Positions 6,118 through 6,626 of a stretch of DNA of 6,626 bases are shown here, piece by piece (position 1 is the stretch's first letter; each line of letters begins with the position of its first letter). This stretch comes from Sandaracinobacteroides sp964394815 (GTDB lineage: Bacteria > Pseudomonadota > Alphaproteobacteria > Sphingomonadales > Sphingomonadaceae): positions 1 through 6,626 of the forward strand of contig CAYMZC010000136.1 in NCBI GenBank assembly GCA_964394815.1. Direction: 5' to 3'. The notes below the pieces were generated by a model. It did not search any database, was not told the origin of the DNA, and saw only the letters and a list, made by a program, of their open reading frames with translations. Position numbers and translations under genes: made by a program.

Positions 6118-6336
6118 TCAGCGGTGGCGGCGCTTCAGAAGCACGGAGCGCTGCGACACGCCGCGCCGCTCGCGCTCCTGCTCGCGGATGGCCATCAGGA
6201 TCAGACCTACCCCGCCGACGAGCGCCAGAAGGCCGCCGGACAGCATCACCCCGGTGGTGACCCCGCCATCCGATGCGCTCGCGCTGCTGGCAGTGAAAAG
6301 AAAAGAGGACGCGACAACCACGACGGGTTTGAACAT
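6118..6336 (-). CDS. Small signal-peptide, single-TM membrane protein, unknown
   Basis: The frame encodes 72 residues with a coherent membrane-protein layout. Residues 1-21 are a signal peptide (MFKPVVVVASSFLFTASSASA, cleavage after ASA). A short Gly/Thr spacer SDGGVTTG follows, then one transmembrane segment at about 29-50 (GVMLSGGLLALVGGVGLILMAI). The tail is strongly charged and basic (REQERERRG to KRRHR, 51-72). The expected topology is N-terminus out and basic tail in the cytoplasm. No family is recognised. The TM segment is Gly-rich, which often means helix packing or oligomer contacts; that is inference. The ATG at 6336 has GGGAG (6345-6349) upstream at 8 bases, but this Shine-Dalgarno forms one arm of a terminator-like hairpin. 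Expression would therefore have to pass through that structure. The layout argues for a real gene; conservation could not be tested here. Confidence 0.65.
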   Translation of the reverse strand: MFKPVVVVASSFLFTASSASASDGGVTTGVMLSGGLLALVGGVGLILMAIREQERERRGVSQRSVLLKRRHR

Positions 6337-6337
6337 G

Positions 6338-6373
6338 AAAAAAGCTCCCGTTGATGAATGCCATCAAGGGAGC
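6338..6373 (-). terminator. Intrinsic terminator overlapping the RBS of the small membrane gene
   Basis: Read on the minus strand, GCTCCC-TTGATG (6373-6362) pairs with CATCAA-(C)-GGGAGC (6356-6344). This gives 12 base pairs with a single bulged base (6350) and a 5-base loop, directly followed by six T (6343-6338). It is the only hairpin in the window with a proper U-run and is a textbook Rho-independent terminator. It ends one base before the ATG at 6336, and its 3' arm contains the GGGAG Shine-Dalgarno. It may end transcripts from the gene stopping at 6515, terminate a small RNA, or act as an attenuator or translation-masking leader for the small membrane protein. Confidence 0.8.
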
Positions 6374-6477
6374 AAGAAACATGCCAAATTTGTTTCACCT
6401 GCGCGACAGGGTGAAACGGCATGAAACAGGCACGAAGGCTGTAAAAGGCACCGACAGCTGGCTGCGGCGTTAAGGTT
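6374..6477 (-). promoter_or_regulatory. Structured non-coding leader or small-RNA candidate
   Basis: This gene-free stretch lies just upstream (minus strand) of the terminator. Its core at 6380-6423 is a long imperfect dyad. GTTTCACC (6392-6399) pairs with GGTGAAAC (6410-6417) around a 10-base loop, and CATGCC (6380-6385) pairs with GGCATG (6418-6423). The left side is interrupted by the bulge AAATTT. On minus-strand RNA the order is dyad, short linker, terminator, ATG. GAAAC can also pair with another nearby GTTTC (6376-6380), giving an alternative fold. As DNA, the GTTTCACC/GGTGAAAC pair could instead be a repressor operator. No confident promoter was found between the dyad and the upstream gene. 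Confidence 0.45.
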
Positions 6478-6506
6478 GCCGGCGACAGCGGTCAGCCGCC
6501 GCCGGC
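6478..6506 (-). terminator. GC hairpin after the right-edge gene
   Basis: GCCGGCG (6478-6484) pairs with CGCCGGC (6500-6506), and GCGG (6488-6491) pairs with CCGC (6496-6499). A 3-base bulge (ACA) and a TCAG loop complete an 11-bp GC-rich stem. It begins 8 bases after the stop of the gene entering from the right edge. The minus-strand sequence beyond it is AACCTTAAC, not a U-run, so it may pause polymerase or protect the 3' end rather than act as a full intrinsic terminator. Confidence 0.5.
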
Positions 6507-6514
6507 TTCCGGGA

Positions 6515-6626
6515 TCAGGCGTATTTGAACTCCGCGCCCTTCAGGTCGATGCGGGGCAGTTCTTCGCGCTCGTTCCAGTAATCCTGGTTGTGCACCCACT
6601 CCGGCTTGTCGCCGCGCTTCGGCAGC
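6515..6626 (-). CDS. C-terminal fragment of an unidentified protein
   Basis: A frame open from the right edge of the window ends in TGA at 6515-6517 and encodes the last 36 residues of a protein. The visible sequence includes KRGDKPEWVHNQDYWNERE and ends DLKGAEFKYA. It is rich in charged and aromatic residues, without a membrane segment or sorting signal, and its codon use matches the neighbours. A hairpin at 6478-6506 directly after the stop supports this as a true gene end. I cannot assign a family. The tail loosely recalls the C-termini of some flavin monooxygenases, but that is too weak to use. Confidence 0.6.
   Translation of the reverse strand, partial: LPKRGDKPEWVHNQDYWNEREELPRIDLKGAEFKYA

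Noticed and set aside
6118..6336. GlyGly-CTERM or PEP-CTERM-like sorting tail in the small membrane protein
   Set aside because: It has glycines, a TM segment and a basic tail, but the tail is 22 residues long and the GlyGly or PEP motif is not positioned at the membrane border as these signals require.
5705..6424. Plus-strand open frame of 239 codons across the lipoprotein gene and right-hand region
   Set aside because: It runs through a hairpin, the antisense of the small membrane gene and the structured leader. The product is Arg/Pro-rich, and the lipoprotein frame explains the left half better.

Overview
The window looks like the start of a draft-assembly contig from a GC-rich alphaproteobacterium, most likely of the Sphingomonadales. 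The evidence is the base composition, a PEPxxWA-type sorting tail, and the style of the acyl-CoA ligase, TraB/GumN and sulfotransferase genes. The assignment is an inference from protein style, with no marker gene present. The first 47 bases are not genomic: they match the Illumina P5-side adapter, including an 8-base i5 index.

Plus strand, 48-2128: the 3' two-thirds or more of an AMP-forming acyl-CoA ligase is cut by the contig edge. It is translationally coupled (TGATG) to a secreted TraB/GumN-family protein. A GC hairpin at 2145-2172 closes this unit against the convergent next gene.

Minus strand, 2198-5693: read in the direction of transcription, a PAPS-type sulfotransferase (start 5693) is followed by a secreted serine beta-lactamase-like hydrolase that abuts or overlaps its 3' end. 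Next comes an AT-rich island of about 150 bp that carries a good sigma70-like promoter, and then a secreted THxN-type PEPxxWA-CTERM protein. No exosortase gene lies in the window.

Plus strand, 5748-6065: a small lipoprotein diverges from the sulfotransferase and probably starts at a TTG codon. A strong hairpin at 6077-6111 separates it from the minus-strand genes beyond.

Minus strand, 6118-6626: the end of an unidentified gene enters from the right edge and stops at 6515. A GC hairpin follows it, then a structured non-coding stretch, then a 72-residue signal-peptide plus single-TM protein. The non-coding stretch is the most unusual part of the window. It holds a 14-bp dyad with an AAATTT bulge, followed by a textbook intrinsic terminator (12-bp stem, U6). 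That terminator ends one base before the ATG of the small membrane protein and contains its Shine-Dalgarno sequence, so it could be an attenuator, an SD-masking leader or a small RNA.

No tRNA, rRNA, CRISPR array, insertion sequence or phage gene was seen. No gene-free stretch exceeds 300 bases; the longest is 6337-6514.
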